Shown here: in pieces, positions 1 to 8,859 of the stretch | Position numbering within the stretch: position 1 is the first letter of the stretch | Layout: the number at the start of each line of letters is the position of its first letter | Assembly (NCBI GenBank): GCA_020633995.1 | Contig: JACKCO010000003.1 | Location: 434,001 to 498,000, forward strand | Source: Campylobacterota bacterium | Lineage (GTDB): Bacteria > Babelota > Babeliae > Babelales > RVW-14 | Length of the DNA: 64,000 nt | Reading direction: 5' to 3' | The notes under the pieces: model-generated | Databases searched by the model: none | The model's input: the letters and a program-made list of their open reading frames with translations, nothing else | What the model was told of the DNA's origin: nothing | Program-made: the position numbers and the translations under genes

Positions 1-2041
1 TAAAAAATGCTTGCAATAACTGTTTGTGTCCTTTGTCGGCCCGTATTGCCGATGTGTTGCATGAACGTGAAGTGCCAAATCCAGATAGTTTGACAAAATC
101 GTTCATGATGATTGTTTTGCCATCAAAATACAATTCCATATATTCTTTTCCGGCACTGCTGTTGCCCAAGCACGTGTAGATAAGCGTGCAGCAAGAGCCA
201 TCACTCATGTGCACTGTTGCACTGACGTTGTCTGTTATGGCAATTGAGTTACCACGTGGTTGTGTAATTTGAACGGAAACTGTTTTAGGCCGAGCATCGG
301 TTAAAAAGTTGAATAAATCAAAAATGTGGCACGCTTCTCCAATGATATTGCCGCGATTTTGCTCAGACTGGATCCAGTGTGTTTTGGGCAAAAAATTGAC
401 GTTCATGCGGTAGTAAAGCATAAGCGGGTTGCTGCGAGTTGCCAGCTCCTGTTTTACTGTTTGCATAAATGGAGCATAGCTTCGGTTAAAATCAACGCAG
501 TAGGGTGCATCAAGCGTTGTTTGAAAAAATGATTCAAGGGCGACAAGTTGCTCCTGGTTTACCGCAGCTGGTTTTTCCACAAACACTGCTTTGCCTGCGC
601 CAAGCAGGCGGAGTGCCTGTTGGGTGTGCAGGTAGTGTGGTGTTGCAATAACAACAGCGTGTATTTGCTCATCAGCGATTATTCTTGCAATGTCATTGTC
701 TGTGTAGGCTGCGTTATAAACATTTTTCATTGTTAGAGCATGTGTGCTATTGACGTCAACAATTGCTTGAATTGAAGTTTTTGGCATGCTAGCAAGCAAG
801 GGTAATAATTTTGTTTTGGCAAAGCCGCCGACCCCTACGCAGGCAACGTTGAGTGTGCTGGGTGGAGCAACATAAATGCGAGGTTTTCCTTGTGTGCAAG
901 CAGTAGTCTTGTGTGCGGGTATGAAATCATTTGGATACTCAAATACTATGCCAAGTGCATTATTTTCATTTAAGCTTTGATAAGCTTTTTCAACGCTATC
1001 AAGCGTATATTGCCCGCTAATAAGCGGATCAATTTTGAGTTTTTCACGTTCAATCATTGAGACGATTAATTGCATATTGCGGTTTTCGGTCCACCGAACA
1101 TAGGCGTAAGGATAATCGTTGCTTTCGAGTTCATATGATGGATCGTATCGTCCAGGTCCGTATGAGCAGGAAATAAGAAAATCAATTTCTTTGGTGTAAA
1201 ATTGCTCACGGTCAAAGTCAAGCTTTACGTCACCGACCAGGACAACTGTTCCCTTGCGTCGAGTGATGTGCATGGCATTATCAATGATACTACCAAATGG
1301 GGCTGACGCAGTGATAATTGTGCAGTCAACACCATGATGATTGGTAGCCCAGGCAATTTCTTTTGCTAGATCGTGCGTGCTTGAGTTGATGGTGCGACCG
1401 ATTCCAAGTTGACTTGCTTGTTCAAGCCGCGCTTGCTGAATATCAACACCGATGACATCACATCCAGCCTGTTGTGCTAGCTGCGCAGTTAGTTGCCCAA
1501 GTAGTCCAAGCCCAATAACGCATACTTTCTGCCCAAGCTGCAAATTTGCTCGGCGTATTCCTTGCAGAGCAATGGCGCCTATTGTTGTAATGCTTGCCTG
1601 TCTGAGGGTGGTGGAGTCAGATACTTTGCACGCAAGATTTTCTGGTACGCTAACAATTTGTGCATGGCTTGCAAAACCTGCTCCAGCACAGGCAACATAG
1701 TCACCTACCATAAAATTTTCAATTTTACTGCCCACTCCAATGACTTGCCCTGAGCATGAATAGCCAATAGGCATGACGGTATGCATTTTCTCTTTAACGA
1801 GAGCAACCGTGCCACCAACGCCATGTTCTTTGATGGCTCCTGAAAGTTTATGTGCACTTTGCGCTACGTTGTTTATGGCTTTTGATAGAAGAGATGTTTT
1901 AGACGCATTGATTGTGGCAAGTTCAGTGCCGCTGCTGACAAATGAAAATAAGACTTTAACTAAAATTTCATGTGGGCCACACACTGGCTCGGCAAGATCT
2001 GCTACAGTTGGCTTGCCTTTTTGTAAAACAATCTGCTTCAT
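1..2041 (-). CDS. Bi-domain oxidoreductase: MDR/alcohol-dehydrogenase-like domain fused to Gfo/Idh/MocA domain (partial, 3' end outside window)
   Basis: An open frame starts at ATG 2041 and runs off the left edge (680 codons seen, no stop). The N-terminal ~350 residues resemble medium-chain dehydrogenases, with a Rossmann motif GLGLLGQ near residue 170. A second Rossmann start (VGVGGFAKTKLLPLL) lies near 400. The Gfo/Idh/MocA hallmark EKP (VFVEKPAAV) lies near 488. This fusion is known from polysaccharide and O-antigen gene clusters, where it is thought to oxidise or reduce a sugar nucleotide; the substrate cannot be read from sequence. It starts 11 bp after the wecC stop, so it is probably co-transcribed with wecB-wecC. 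Domain assignment is solid, specific reaction unknown. Confidence 0.85.
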   Translation of the reverse strand, partial: MKQIVLQKGKPTVADLAEPVCGPHEILVKVLFSFVSSGTELATINASKTSLLSKAINNVAQSAHKLSGAIKEHGVGGTVALVKEKMHTVMPIGYSCSGQVIGVGSKIENFMVGDYVACAGAGFASHAQIVSVPENLACKVSDSTTLRQASITTIGAIALQGIRRANLQLGQKVCVIGLGLLGQLTAQLAQQAGCDVIGVDIQQARLEQASQLGIGRTINSSTHDLAKEIAWATNHHGVDCTIITASAPFGSIIDNAMHITRRKGTVVLVGDVKLDFDREQFYTKEIDFLISCSYGPGRYDPSYELESNDYPYAYVRWTENRNMQLIVSMIEREKLKIDPLISGQYTLDSVEKAYQSLNENNALGIVFEYPNDFIPAHKTTACTQGKPRIYVAPPSTLNVACVGVGGFAKTKLLPLLASMPKTSIQAIVDVNSTHALTMKNVYNAAYTDNDIARIIADEQIHAVVIATPHYLHTQQALRLLGAGKAVFVEKPAAVNQEQLVALESFFQTTLDAPYCVDFNRSYAPFMQTVKQELATRSNPLMLYYRMNVNFLPKTHWIQSEQNRGNIIGEACHIFDLFNFLTDARPKTVSVQITQPRGNSIAITDNVSATVHMSDGSCCTLIYTCLGNSSAGKEYMELYFDGKTIIMNDFVKLSGFGTSRSCNTSAIRADKGHKQLLQAFF

Positions 2042-2052
2042 GCTCTGCCAAT

Positions 2053-3360
2053 CTACATGCTTGATGTAGCTGATTTAAATGAAGCTTCACTTTCAGCTTC
2101 ATGTGATTTTTGTGTTTGTTTACTGATCAATGCATGCATAAGTCCACAAGTGTCTATAACAATCTTGTCGTCAAAAATATTCTTAGGCATAAGCAAGAAA
2201 GACTTATGCTTAACTAAAATAATGACAATATCGGCCCATTCAACAGCACTAAAAAGATCAGTAGCTGCGCTAAAGCCAAGTTTGGTGGTGTAATCCTTTG
2301 AAAGGAGTGGGTCGTATGTTTGTAGTGAGATGCTATCTTTGTGTAGATTTAGTGCTTGCGTTATTTGTAGTGCGGGTGATTCGCGTACGTCATCAACGTC
2401 GGGCTTGAATGTTAACCCGAGCGTGAGAACACGTACTTTCTCACTTCCGAGTGACCTGAGCTTTTTAACCTCACGTAGTGTTTTTTCAATAATGCTGACC
2501 GGCTTTTGGGCATTGAGTGTGCGTGCCAGCCTGAGCAGTTCAGTTTGCTGTGGAAAGGTTTCAATCAAAAACCACGGATCCACAGCTATGCAATGCCCAC
2601 CAACACCGCAGGTTGGCGATAGGATGTTGACACGAGGATGCTTGTTTGCAAGTTCAATGACATAGTATGGATCAATGCCCGCCTGACGACACATTGCATC
2701 AACTTGATTGGCAAATGCAATTTGCACATCGCGGGAACTGTTTTCAACCAACTTGACCATTTCGGCTGTTTTGTCGTCAGTAACGTGTAAAAATCCTTTG
2801 ACAAATTTTTCGTAAAAGCTCTGGGCAAGTTCGCATGAGCGTTGGCACATGCCGCCAATAACACGGTCGTTACCGACAACCTCTTTGAAGATATTGCTTG
2901 GTAATACTCGTTCTGGGCAATACGCAACAAAAAAGTTGATGCCAAGCTTAAGGCCTGAAATTTCTTCAAGATATGCTGCAAGCCGTTCGGTTGTGCCAAC
3001 CGGAACGGTCGATTCCAAAATAATCAAATTACCTGGCATGAGGCGTTTGCCAACCATTTCCGCGGCCTGGAAAACATACGACAGGTCAGCTTGCTTGTTG
3101 TCCTTAAATGGTGTTGGTACGGCTATGACAAAACAGTCAGCGTACTGCAGATCATGGAAAGCTTTAAAGCTTTTTTTCTGTAGTGTGTTAAGAAGTCGCT
3201 CTGCTACTTCTGGTTCAAAAATAGTAGGGATACCCTCATTGATGTGATTGACTTTGTCTCTATCGATGTCAAAACCAAGAACTTCAAAGCCTGCTTGTGC
3301 GACCATGATTGCTGTTGGCAGTCCGATGTATCCTAGGCCGACAATAGATATTCGTTTCAT
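2053..3360 (-). CDS. wecC: UDP-N-acetyl-D-mannosaminuronate dehydrogenase (WecC/CapL type)
   Basis: This 435-residue protein belongs to the UDP-sugar 6-dehydrogenase family. An N-terminal NAD-binding motif GLGYIGLPTA is followed by the central domain and the catalytic-cysteine motif GVGGHCIAVDPWF near residue 260. The C-terminal UDP-binding domain contains GLTFKPDVDDVRESPA. WecC-type enzymes oxidise UDP-ManNAc to UDP-ManNAcA for surface glycans. ATG 3360 is chosen over the longer frame from 3381 because AGGAGG lies 9 nt upstream of it. It follows wecB by 27 bp, and the pairing with a 2-epimerase supports UDP-ManNAc as substrate. A related UDP-sugar dehydrogenase specificity is the alternative. 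Confidence 0.92.
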   Translation of the reverse strand: MKRISIVGLGYIGLPTAIMVAQAGFEVLGFDIDRDKVNHINEGIPTIFEPEVAERLLNTLQKKSFKAFHDLQYADCFVIAVPTPFKDNKQADLSYVFQAAEMVGKRLMPGNLIILESTVPVGTTERLAAYLEEISGLKLGINFFVAYCPERVLPSNIFKEVVGNDRVIGGMCQRSCELAQSFYEKFVKGFLHVTDDKTAEMVKLVENSSRDVQIAFANQVDAMCRQAGIDPYYVIELANKHPRVNILSPTCGVGGHCIAVDPWFLIETFPQQTELLRLARTLNAQKPVSIIEKTLREVKKLRSLGSEKVRVLTLGLTFKPDVDDVRESPALQITQALNLHKDSISLQTYDPLLSKDYTTKLGFSAATDLFSAVEWADIVIILVKHKSFLLMPKNIFDDKIVIDTCGLMHALISKQTQKSHEAESEASFKSATSSM

Positions 3361-3387
3361 GAAAGTATTCCCTCCTGTCATGAGAGG

Positions 3388-4596
3388 TTAATGGTTACTC
3401 AAAAAATGCGTATTTTCACGTTGTGGTAAGGGCTTTATATTCTGCTCAGTGTAATTTTTTTGTGGAGCAGATTCCAGTATAATATTTTTTATGATGGAAG
3501 TAATTCTTTGGCATGCATGTCCATCACCATAGGTGTTACGGGCTACGTTTATAGTATCCTGTGTATGTATGGTTTCAAGATCCTGTAAAATTTTTGTTTT
3601 ATTTGTTCCGGTTAGACGTCCTGCATTTTCCCACAAAAGTTCTGGTCGTTCGGTTTCATTACGGAGCACAAGTAGTGGCTTGCCTAGACTGACTGCCTCC
3701 TCTTGAATGCCCCCAGAGTCAGTGATAACCCAGTGTGCATGTTGTAAAATGTAGACAAGCTCTTTATACGCGACGGGGGGTATTGTTGTAATATTTGCTA
3801 CCAGGTCAACCATTGAGGTTTTGAGTGCTTTTTGCACATTGGGGTTAAGGTGTGCAGGAAAAATGATGTTCACATCGTCATAACGTTGGGCAAATTCTTT
3901 GACAGCCTCAAGCATGCCTACAAGTTTGCCATCAAAGTTTTCACGTCGATGCAGCGTCATTAAAATAAGTTTTTTGTTGAGTTTTTTGCACATGGCAACA
4001 TGCGCTTTAATGGGCGCATCAATAGAGAGTTCGTCTCGCTTGATTTTGTCACAAATCATCAGAAGCGTGTCAACGATAGTGTTGCCAGTTAGAAAAATAT
4101 GGTCTCGGCTAATTCCTTCATTGAGAAGGTTTGCGACATTAAGGTTTGTTGGTGCAAAATGGTATGTTGCAATTTTACCGATCATGACACGGTTCATTTC
4201 TTCGGGAAATGGATTGTTGATTTTGCCACTGCGCAGTCCTGCCTCAACGTGGGCGATTGGGATTGCTTTGTAAAAAGTGGCTAAAGCAGAAGCAAATGCT
4301 GTTGTAGTGTCACCTTGGACGATGAGCAGCGATGGATCATGAAGCTTGAAGAGGGTGCCCATTTTTTCAATGATGGCTTGAGTCAGATAATGCAGCGATT
4401 GGTCGTGTTGCATGATATTAAGGTTGATGTCTGGGGTGATAGAAAAGAGATCAAAAACTTGCTGTAGTAAGGTAGTGTGTTGAAAAGTAGCACAGAGAAG
4501 AACGGGTAGCTGCGCTTTTTGCAAAGCGCAGTAGAGCGGGATTAGTTTAAGGGCCTCTGGCCGCGTTCCCACGACAATGACAATTGGTTTGTCCAT
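3388..4596 (-). CDS. wecB: UDP-N-acetylglucosamine 2-epimerase (non-hydrolysing)
   Basis: The 402-residue product begins with VVGTRPEALKLIP, typical of WecB-type epimerases. It also has GDTTTAFASALA, HVEAGLRSG, a conserved HRREN motif and TDSGGIQEEAVSLGKPLLVLR near the C-terminus. The enzyme interconverts UDP-GlcNAc and UDP-ManNAc, feeding the dehydrogenase encoded next. ATG 4596 is preferred to the upstream frame start at 4674 because GAGAAAGG directly precedes it and the family fold starts there. It appears to be first in the wecB-wecC-oxidoreductase unit. Length is normal for the family. Confidence 0.94.
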   Translation of the reverse strand: MDKPIVIVVGTRPEALKLIPLYCALQKAQLPVLLCATFQHTTLLQQVFDLFSITPDINLNIMQHDQSLHYLTQAIIEKMGTLFKLHDPSLLIVQGDTTTAFASALATFYKAIPIAHVEAGLRSGKINNPFPEEMNRVMIGKIATYHFAPTNLNVANLLNEGISRDHIFLTGNTIVDTLLMICDKIKRDELSIDAPIKAHVAMCKKLNKKLILMTLHRRENFDGKLVGMLEAVKEFAQRYDDVNIIFPAHLNPNVQKALKTSMVDLVANITTIPPVAYKELVYILQHAHWVITDSGGIQEEAVSLGKPLLVLRNETERPELLWENAGRLTGTNKTKILQDLETIHTQDTINVARNTYGDGHACQRITSIIKNIILESAPQKNYTEQNIKPLPQRENTHFLSNH

Positions 4597-4693
4597 CCTT
4601 TCTCTCTTTGTTTTGGGTAAAAACAAGTTCTTTGCCAGAATAGCAGAGAAAAATGGCAAAGCCAAGTGTCGCATTATTTTGGATCAATCTGTA

Positions 4694-4815
4694 GATCTCC
4701 GACCCCGATCGAGGGTGACGCCTCAGAAAAAATAGCGTTTATTTAAAAACATTCTCGGCTTTAAAAATTGTCATCCTATGGACTTGAGCCGATGATCTCA
4801 TTCAACATTTTCAAA
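4694..4815. repeat. Degenerate REP-like palindromes
   Basis: The stretch 4694-4720 reads GATCTCCGACCCCGATCGAGGGTGAC, a decayed copy of the GATCCCCGA...TCGGGGATGAC palindrome seen elsewhere in the window. A second, weaker trace (TCATCCTATGGACTTGAG...GATCTC) lies at about 4770-4800. The rest of the 287-bp gap between wecB and the next gene holds only a terminator. Confidence 0.4.
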
Positions 4816-4820
4816 AAGAA

Positions 4821-4855
4821 AAATGGGGCCACACTATGTGGCCCCATTTTTTTGT
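4821..4855 (-). terminator. Rho-independent terminator
   Basis: Perfect 13-bp arms AAATGGGGCCACA / TGTGGCCCCATTT around a 3-nt loop, with A and T tracts on either side. It lies 30 bp past the stop of the minus-strand gene 4884-5534. It could work in both directions. Confidence 0.85.
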
Positions 4856-4883
4856 TTTAGGGTGAGGTTGCTAGGTGTATGTA

Positions 4884-5534
4884 TTACGAACTTGTGTTGA
4901 TCGTAATTTTTTGCATATCCTTAATTGCTTGAGCATTAGTAATGAGCTTATCAATAGTCTCGGCAGTTAAATCAGAGATATTGTAATAACCCATTTTTCT
5001 TTTAACATTGTAAAGTGCTTTGAGTGTTGCATCGATATGCTCAGAGTGTTTTTCTGCTTCTTCTAGGCTAGCATTTCCCTTTGTTAATTTGTCAAGGGCT
5101 TTAACTGTTGTATTAATATCATCAGAGTCGACTTCTTTCGTTGGATTGACTTGATCAACCATCTCTTCTGTCAAGCCCGTTTTAAACCAGAGCTGAGAGT
5201 TTTTGAGTTCGGCAATATAGTTCCATAGTTGATTACAACGATAGTATGATCCTGCACCGCTTAATCCGCCTACTATAAGGCCTGGCAAAATTGAACCTGT
5301 ATAATGAAGTAATGTTCCTGGTAAGTATTTGTTAGCAGTATACATAGAAGCTAGCCCAAGGCCCAATCCAATGATTCCTGTTCCCCAGTTCTTCAGCTTT
5401 TTGCTTGTAGCGTCTACCGTCTTAGAGTGTATTGCTTTTTTTGGTAAAGTGAGCTTGTCACCGGCAAAACTGCTACCAATTGAACCGATAAGTGCGATAG
5501 CCAAAACTAGCGCTTTATGTGAACGTGTAACCAT
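4884..5534 (-). CDS. Hypothetical exported/membrane protein with a glycine-rich hydrophobic hairpin
   Basis: I do not recognise this 216-residue protein. It has a signal peptide (about residues 1-25, ending SIGSSFAG). Two glycine-rich hydrophobic segments follow, around residues 50-70 and 75-100 (GIIGLGLGLASMY; ILPGLIVGGLSGAGSYY). The remainder is a helical, charged C-terminal half. ATG 5534 is chosen over 5549 because GGAGG lies 7 nt upstream of it. The layout, a signal followed by a small-residue TM pair and helices, resembles the N-terminal half of the RING protein encoded upstream, so the two may share an envelope anchoring module; this is inference. A perfect inverted repeat precedes the gene and a terminator follows it. 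Confidence 0.75.
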   Translation of the reverse strand: MVTRSHKALVLAIALIGSIGSSFAGDKLTLPKKAIHSKTVDATSKKLKNWGTGIIGLGLGLASMYTANKYLPGTLLHYTGSILPGLIVGGLSGAGSYYRCNQLWNYIAELKNSQLWFKTGLTEEMVDQVNPTKEVDSDDINTTVKALDKLTKGNASLEEAEKHSEHIDATLKALYNVKRKMGYYNISDLTAETIDKLITNAQAIKDMQKITINTSS

Positions 5535-5571
5535 AATAAAAACCTCCATATTTTAGTTGGGTTACCTTAAA

Positions 5572-5598
5572 ATGTCTATTTTAATGCAAAATAGACAT
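5572..5598. promoter_or_regulatory. Perfect 11-bp inverted repeat upstream of the 4884-5534 gene
   Basis: ATGTCTATTTT (5572-5582) and AAAATAGACAT (5588-5598) are perfect inverted arms with a 5-nt loop, 38 bp before the start codon. There is no T-run as in a terminator. It could be an operator or a 5'-UTR hairpin. The rest of 5599-5797 shows no recognisable feature. Confidence 0.5.
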
Positions 5599-5797
5599 GG
5601 CTTATTTTACATCTGTAATTAATTTACCATATGTTTATAAGTAGTGCAAACGACGAGCGGGAGCTGTTTTTAGGGTGGCACTGTCTTGATTTCGCCTTTG
5701 TGTCGATACTTTATGATTTTGGGTGTTGGATAGTGTTTGTAGTAGTGCTATTTGGGTGGGTAACGTAGAGGTTTGTGTGGAAGTAGTTTCAAAAAAG

Positions 5798-5823
5798 AGA
5801 TCCCGGCTCATAGGCCGGGATCT
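5798..5823 (-). terminator. Terminator-like hairpin made of a REP-like palindrome
   Basis: AGATCCCGGC / GCCGGGATCT arms around a 6-nt loop. On the minus strand they are followed by CTTTTTT, just past the RING gene stop. The sequence also matches the dispersed palindrome family, so a mobile repeat may serve as terminator here. Confidence 0.7.
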
Positions 5824-5861
5824 GTGAAAAAAATAGTTGCGATAGAGACAGTTGCTAAGTC

Positions 5862-7136
5862 CTACGAAATAATGACTTGGTTAGCAATCGTTATATTTTG
5901 TGCCTGACAAAGTGGGCAGGTGTTATGTCCGCTGCATATCCATTCATTAATGCAGTCTGAATGATAGGTATGCTTGCCACCACAACTAAGCACATCAAGT
6001 TGGTCGCCCGCCTTGTAGTCCTCAAGGCAAATAGCACATTCTTGGTCAGCGAAATTAGCAAGCGGTTGAGTGTTGGTCAGTGACGCTGTTGGCTGAACAG
6101 GCTTGGGTGCTGGTTGTGTTATTGTCTGTACGGGAGTTTGTGGTACCTGAGCTGGTTGAACTAGGGGGGTAATTGGCTGAGTTTGAATGTTGATAACAGG
6201 AGCCGGCGTTACAGGTGTTGTAACAATAACTGGATGTGTTTGTTGGCGATCTTTTTCTCGTTGGTATGCATCGTGTGCGAGGGCACTTTGTTGCGCTTGT
6301 TGTTGGGCTAGTTGGCGTTGACGTTCCATCTCGCGTTCATGTCGCTGCTGCTTTTCAAGCATTTCGCGTTGTAGCTGGCGCTGACGCTCGGCCTCTAAGT
6401 GAGCTTGGTATGCGAGATTTTGCTGGGTATACTCAGGGTGTTGCATGACTAGATTGACCATTTGATCAATGCTATCAAGCATGACAATAACCTGGGGACG
6501 TAGCTCATTGCATTTTTCGATTAAGTGCTGGTATTCATCATATGGTGCCGCATCATGGGCTATGTTGCTGAGTGAATTTTTACAACTTTCAAGTTGTTGT
6601 TTTAAGCTTGCAAGGTGCTCTCGACCCTTAATGAGTGGCCAGTTTGAGCAAAATCGTCCGTTGATATGGCTGATGAGTGAGCTTGGTTGCTCAAATGTAC
6701 GTTCAAGTAGTGAGTCTGCTGCAATGTTTGCAATGCGGCTTGATGTTCTGCTAAAACATGCCGGCGGAAGCTGTGAAAGTAGGTCTTCGAGTGTGCTAGC
6801 AAATGCAGACGAATAAACCAAATTTTTTGTTAAAACACCAGAGCCTGTACCCACAGCAAGGCCTGTAAGCAGTGAGGTTATAACTTTTGCCCCTTCTGAT
6901 TTGGTAAGCTCAATTTTATCAAAGGTATCAAGTTGTAGCAGGCCGTAGGTTGCAGCTGCAGAACTGATCCCCAAGCCAACACCGGAAATAATTGCAGCGC
7001 CGCGCGCTGCTGATTGCGCCTGGTGCTCTGCTTTTTCGTATGCTTCTTCTTTGTTCATGCGCGCTGGGTGTGCTGGAATCGTTAAACTACAGAAAACGAT
7101 TGTATAGAACGTTACGTTTTTGAGGGGGGTAAGCAT
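5862..7136 (-). CDS. Exported RING-H2 finger protein (putative E3 ubiquitin ligase effector)
   Basis: This 424-residue protein begins with a hydrophobic signal-like segment (residues 1-26). Two glycine/alanine-rich hydrophobic stretches follow (about 43-65 and 85-110). A Q/R/E-rich coiled coil spans about 245-290, then a proline-rich linker, then a C-terminal RING-H2 at about 367-410. The finger is C-x2-C-x14-C-x3-H-x2-H-x2-C-x11-C-x2-C and starts CAICLEDY. The CINEWI segment matches the Trp position used by eukaryotic RINGs to bind E2. RING domains are eukaryotic ubiquitin-ligase modules, so an exported copy in a bacterium suggests action on host proteins. Start 7136 has AAAGGA upstream. The RING call is strong; activity and target are inferred. 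Confidence 0.88.
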   Translation of the reverse strand: MLTPLKNVTFYTIVFCSLTIPAHPARMNKEEAYEKAEHQAQSAARGAAIISGVGLGISSAAATYGLLQLDTFDKIELTKSEGAKVITSLLTGLAVGTGSGVLTKNLVYSSAFASTLEDLLSQLPPACFSRTSSRIANIAADSLLERTFEQPSSLISHINGRFCSNWPLIKGREHLASLKQQLESCKNSLSNIAHDAAPYDEYQHLIEKCNELRPQVIVMLDSIDQMVNLVMQHPEYTQQNLAYQAHLEAERQRQLQREMLEKQQRHEREMERQRQLAQQQAQQSALAHDAYQREKDRQQTHPVIVTTPVTPAPVINIQTQPITPLVQPAQVPQTPVQTITQPAPKPVQPTASLTNTQPLANFADQECAICLEDYKAGDQLDVLSCGGKHTYHSDCINEWICSGHNTCPLCQAQNITIANQVIIS

Positions 7137-7244
7137 AACTTTGTCCTTTCAGTAAAAAAACTGTTTGTTATTTTTTATTGGACAAAGCATATCACAAAAA
7201 AAGTATAGGTATAATTTTTTACTCTAGTCGTATTTTTTTAAACG

Positions 7245-7742
7245 TTATGGATGAAGAGAGGCTTGTTTTTTGATAATGTGTGCTTTGGTTGTTTGATCTT
7301 GTACAAATCCTAGCCATTCATTGTTGAGTATTGCTCCAGCATCAAGGAGTGAGTCTACTATGGCTCGTTTCTCCTCTATGTTGTTGTTTTTTTGCAAAGC
7401 TTGGAGGGCATAAAAGAGGGCCGTGTGCTTGGTCTTGTCTTCCAGGTCGATATTATTTTTAATCGCTTCTTGTTTTGTCAGCATGTTGACCATATGTACG
7501 TTGCAACAGCGTACTGCGTAATGTAGCGCCGTTTGGCCTAAGCTATCAACTTCATTTAAGTTTGTACCATTTTTGACTGCCTCTTCTATGCTGCTTTCAA
7601 TAAATGAATTGAGCCTACTGGGGAGCTGAGCAATTTTGTGTAGGTCTGGCAGGTCAGCCAAGTCGCGTACCGACATCATAGCAAAAGCTTGCGGTTGTAA
7701 GAGCCCGATGAATGAAACTAAGAAAACAAATGACTTTTTCAT
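7245..7742 (-). CDS. Small exported ankyrin-repeat protein
   Basis: The 165-residue product has a clear signal peptide (MKKSFVFLVSFIGLL...AFA). After it come two to three ankyrin units, seen in VDSLGQTALHYAVR and DKTKHTALFYALQ, with a final VDSLLDAGA. Ankyrin repeats bind other proteins and have no catalysis of their own. Its place between the RING protein and SurA-like genes on the same strand fits a block of exported proteins. No partner or function can be named. Confidence 0.85.
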   Translation of the reverse strand: MKKSFVFLVSFIGLLQPQAFAMMSVRDLADLPDLHKIAQLPSRLNSFIESSIEEAVKNGTNLNEVDSLGQTALHYAVRCCNVHMVNMLTKQEAIKNNIDLEDKTKHTALFYALQALQKNNNIEEKRAIVDSLLDAGAILNNEWLGFVQDQTTKAHIIKKQASLHP

Positions 7743-7837
7743 GGCTCACCACATTTGCCTGCGTTCGTTACTATCTATTCACTGATGCGAGCCTAGCACA
7801 GGTGATTGTGGTAAGTGGAGGGTTTGGAAAAAGTATT

Positions 7838-8764
7838 TTATAAAATAACGATGGTCGCTCTTTTTTTTAGATCATTTTCAAGTGTCTGAAGAAAGCTCAT
7901 CTTGCGTTCATTTTGTAAAGAACGCTCAATTTCACTGTAGCGTTCATCAAGTGTTTTTAGGCGTGCAGGAGTTTTATCAACTAGGTATAAAATTTGGTAT
8001 TTGTCATCGATGTGAAAAGCCTGACTATAATTTTTTGGCTCAAGAGAAAAAATACTTTCAAATCGTTGGTTAACATCACTTTTATCAACCCAACCTAAAT
8101 CGTTGAATGAGATCTTTTCTTCTTTAATGAGTTGGTCTTTATTTTTAAGCTCTTCGGCTGTCAGTGTGGCAACTTTAAGATTATAGCGCTCTTGCTCGTA
8201 CTCAGGGTTTTGGCTGTAATATTTTTCAACATCTTGTTTGGTAATAAATATTTTGCTCATAATTTCAGCTCGCTTGATGTTTTCGGTAGCCATCATTCGA
8301 CCAAGCTGGTGTTTGTATGTTCTGAGAGAGAACCCACTTTCTAGCAGCTGTTTTTCAAATTCTTCATCGGTCATAGATGAAAAGCCGTTCTGAATTTTGA
8401 AGGCAATAAACTGGCGTTCAATGTCGTTGTTAGTCGGCAGAACATGCATATCTTTTGCTTTTTCAAGCATTAACTCTTCCATGATAGCTTCATCGATAGA
8501 GTATTTGTCGCCTTCTTTTGCAATACGGGGCTGATCAAGGTCTGATTGCAGGATGTTGACGCCGTTAACACGTGCAACGATGCGGTCAACGGTCCATCGT
8601 TTTTTTGGTTTAGTTTCTTCTTTTTTCTTAGGGGTCTTTGTTTTTTGGGGGAGTGGCTTTTTTGTTTTGATAGGATCTGTACATTCAATATTTTGATGCA
8701 AAGGAGTTTCAGCCGTAAGGGTGAAGAGTATAAGTGCGCTGCAAGGGATGATCCATTTTTTCAT
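7838..8764 (-). CDS. SurA-like periplasmic chaperone / peptidyl-prolyl isomerase family protein
   Basis: The 308-residue product has a signal peptide (MKKWIIPCSALILFTLTAET) and a lysine/proline-rich linker. The SurA N-domain signature VDRIVARVNGVNILQSDL follows near residue 58, with a helical chaperone core after it. The C-terminal part (NFDLGWV-like strand, then YQILYLVDKTP) resembles a degenerate parvulin domain. SurA escorts outer-membrane proteins in the periplasm, which fits a genome with a large beta-barrel protein. It lies downstream of a second, lipoprotein-type family member, with a terminator between them, so transcription may be partly independent. Isomerase activity is uncertain because the parvulin part is short. 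Confidence 0.82.
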   Translation of the reverse strand: MKKWIIPCSALILFTLTAETPLHQNIECTDPIKTKKPLPQKTKTPKKKEETKPKKRWTVDRIVARVNGVNILQSDLDQPRIAKEGDKYSIDEAIMEELMLEKAKDMHVLPTNNDIERQFIAFKIQNGFSSMTDEEFEKQLLESGFSLRTYKHQLGRMMATENIKRAEIMSKIFITKQDVEKYYSQNPEYEQERYNLKVATLTAEELKNKDQLIKEEKISFNDLGWVDKSDVNQRFESIFSLEPKNYSQAFHIDDKYQILYLVDKTPARLKTLDERYSEIERSLQNERKMSFLQTLENDLKKRATIVIL

Positions 8765-8800
8765 AGAAAAGCCTTTTTATTGTTTTTTTGATGCTTTAAA

Positions 8801-8832
8801 AAAAGGCGCGCTTTTTACCTGCGCGCCTTTTT
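8801..8832 (-). terminator. Rho-independent terminator between the two SurA-like genes
   Basis: AAAAGGCGCGC / GCGCGCCTTTT arms with a 9-nt T/A-rich loop, just past the stop of the lipoprotein gene 8860-9921 on the minus strand. Confidence 0.8.
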
Positions 8833-8859
8833 TACTCAGAGTCTTTTAATTCTGTTTTC

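Noticed and set aside
2586..2999. 137-codon open frame inside wecC
   Set aside because: It is another reading frame of a well-supported gene on the same strand, with no family resemblance.
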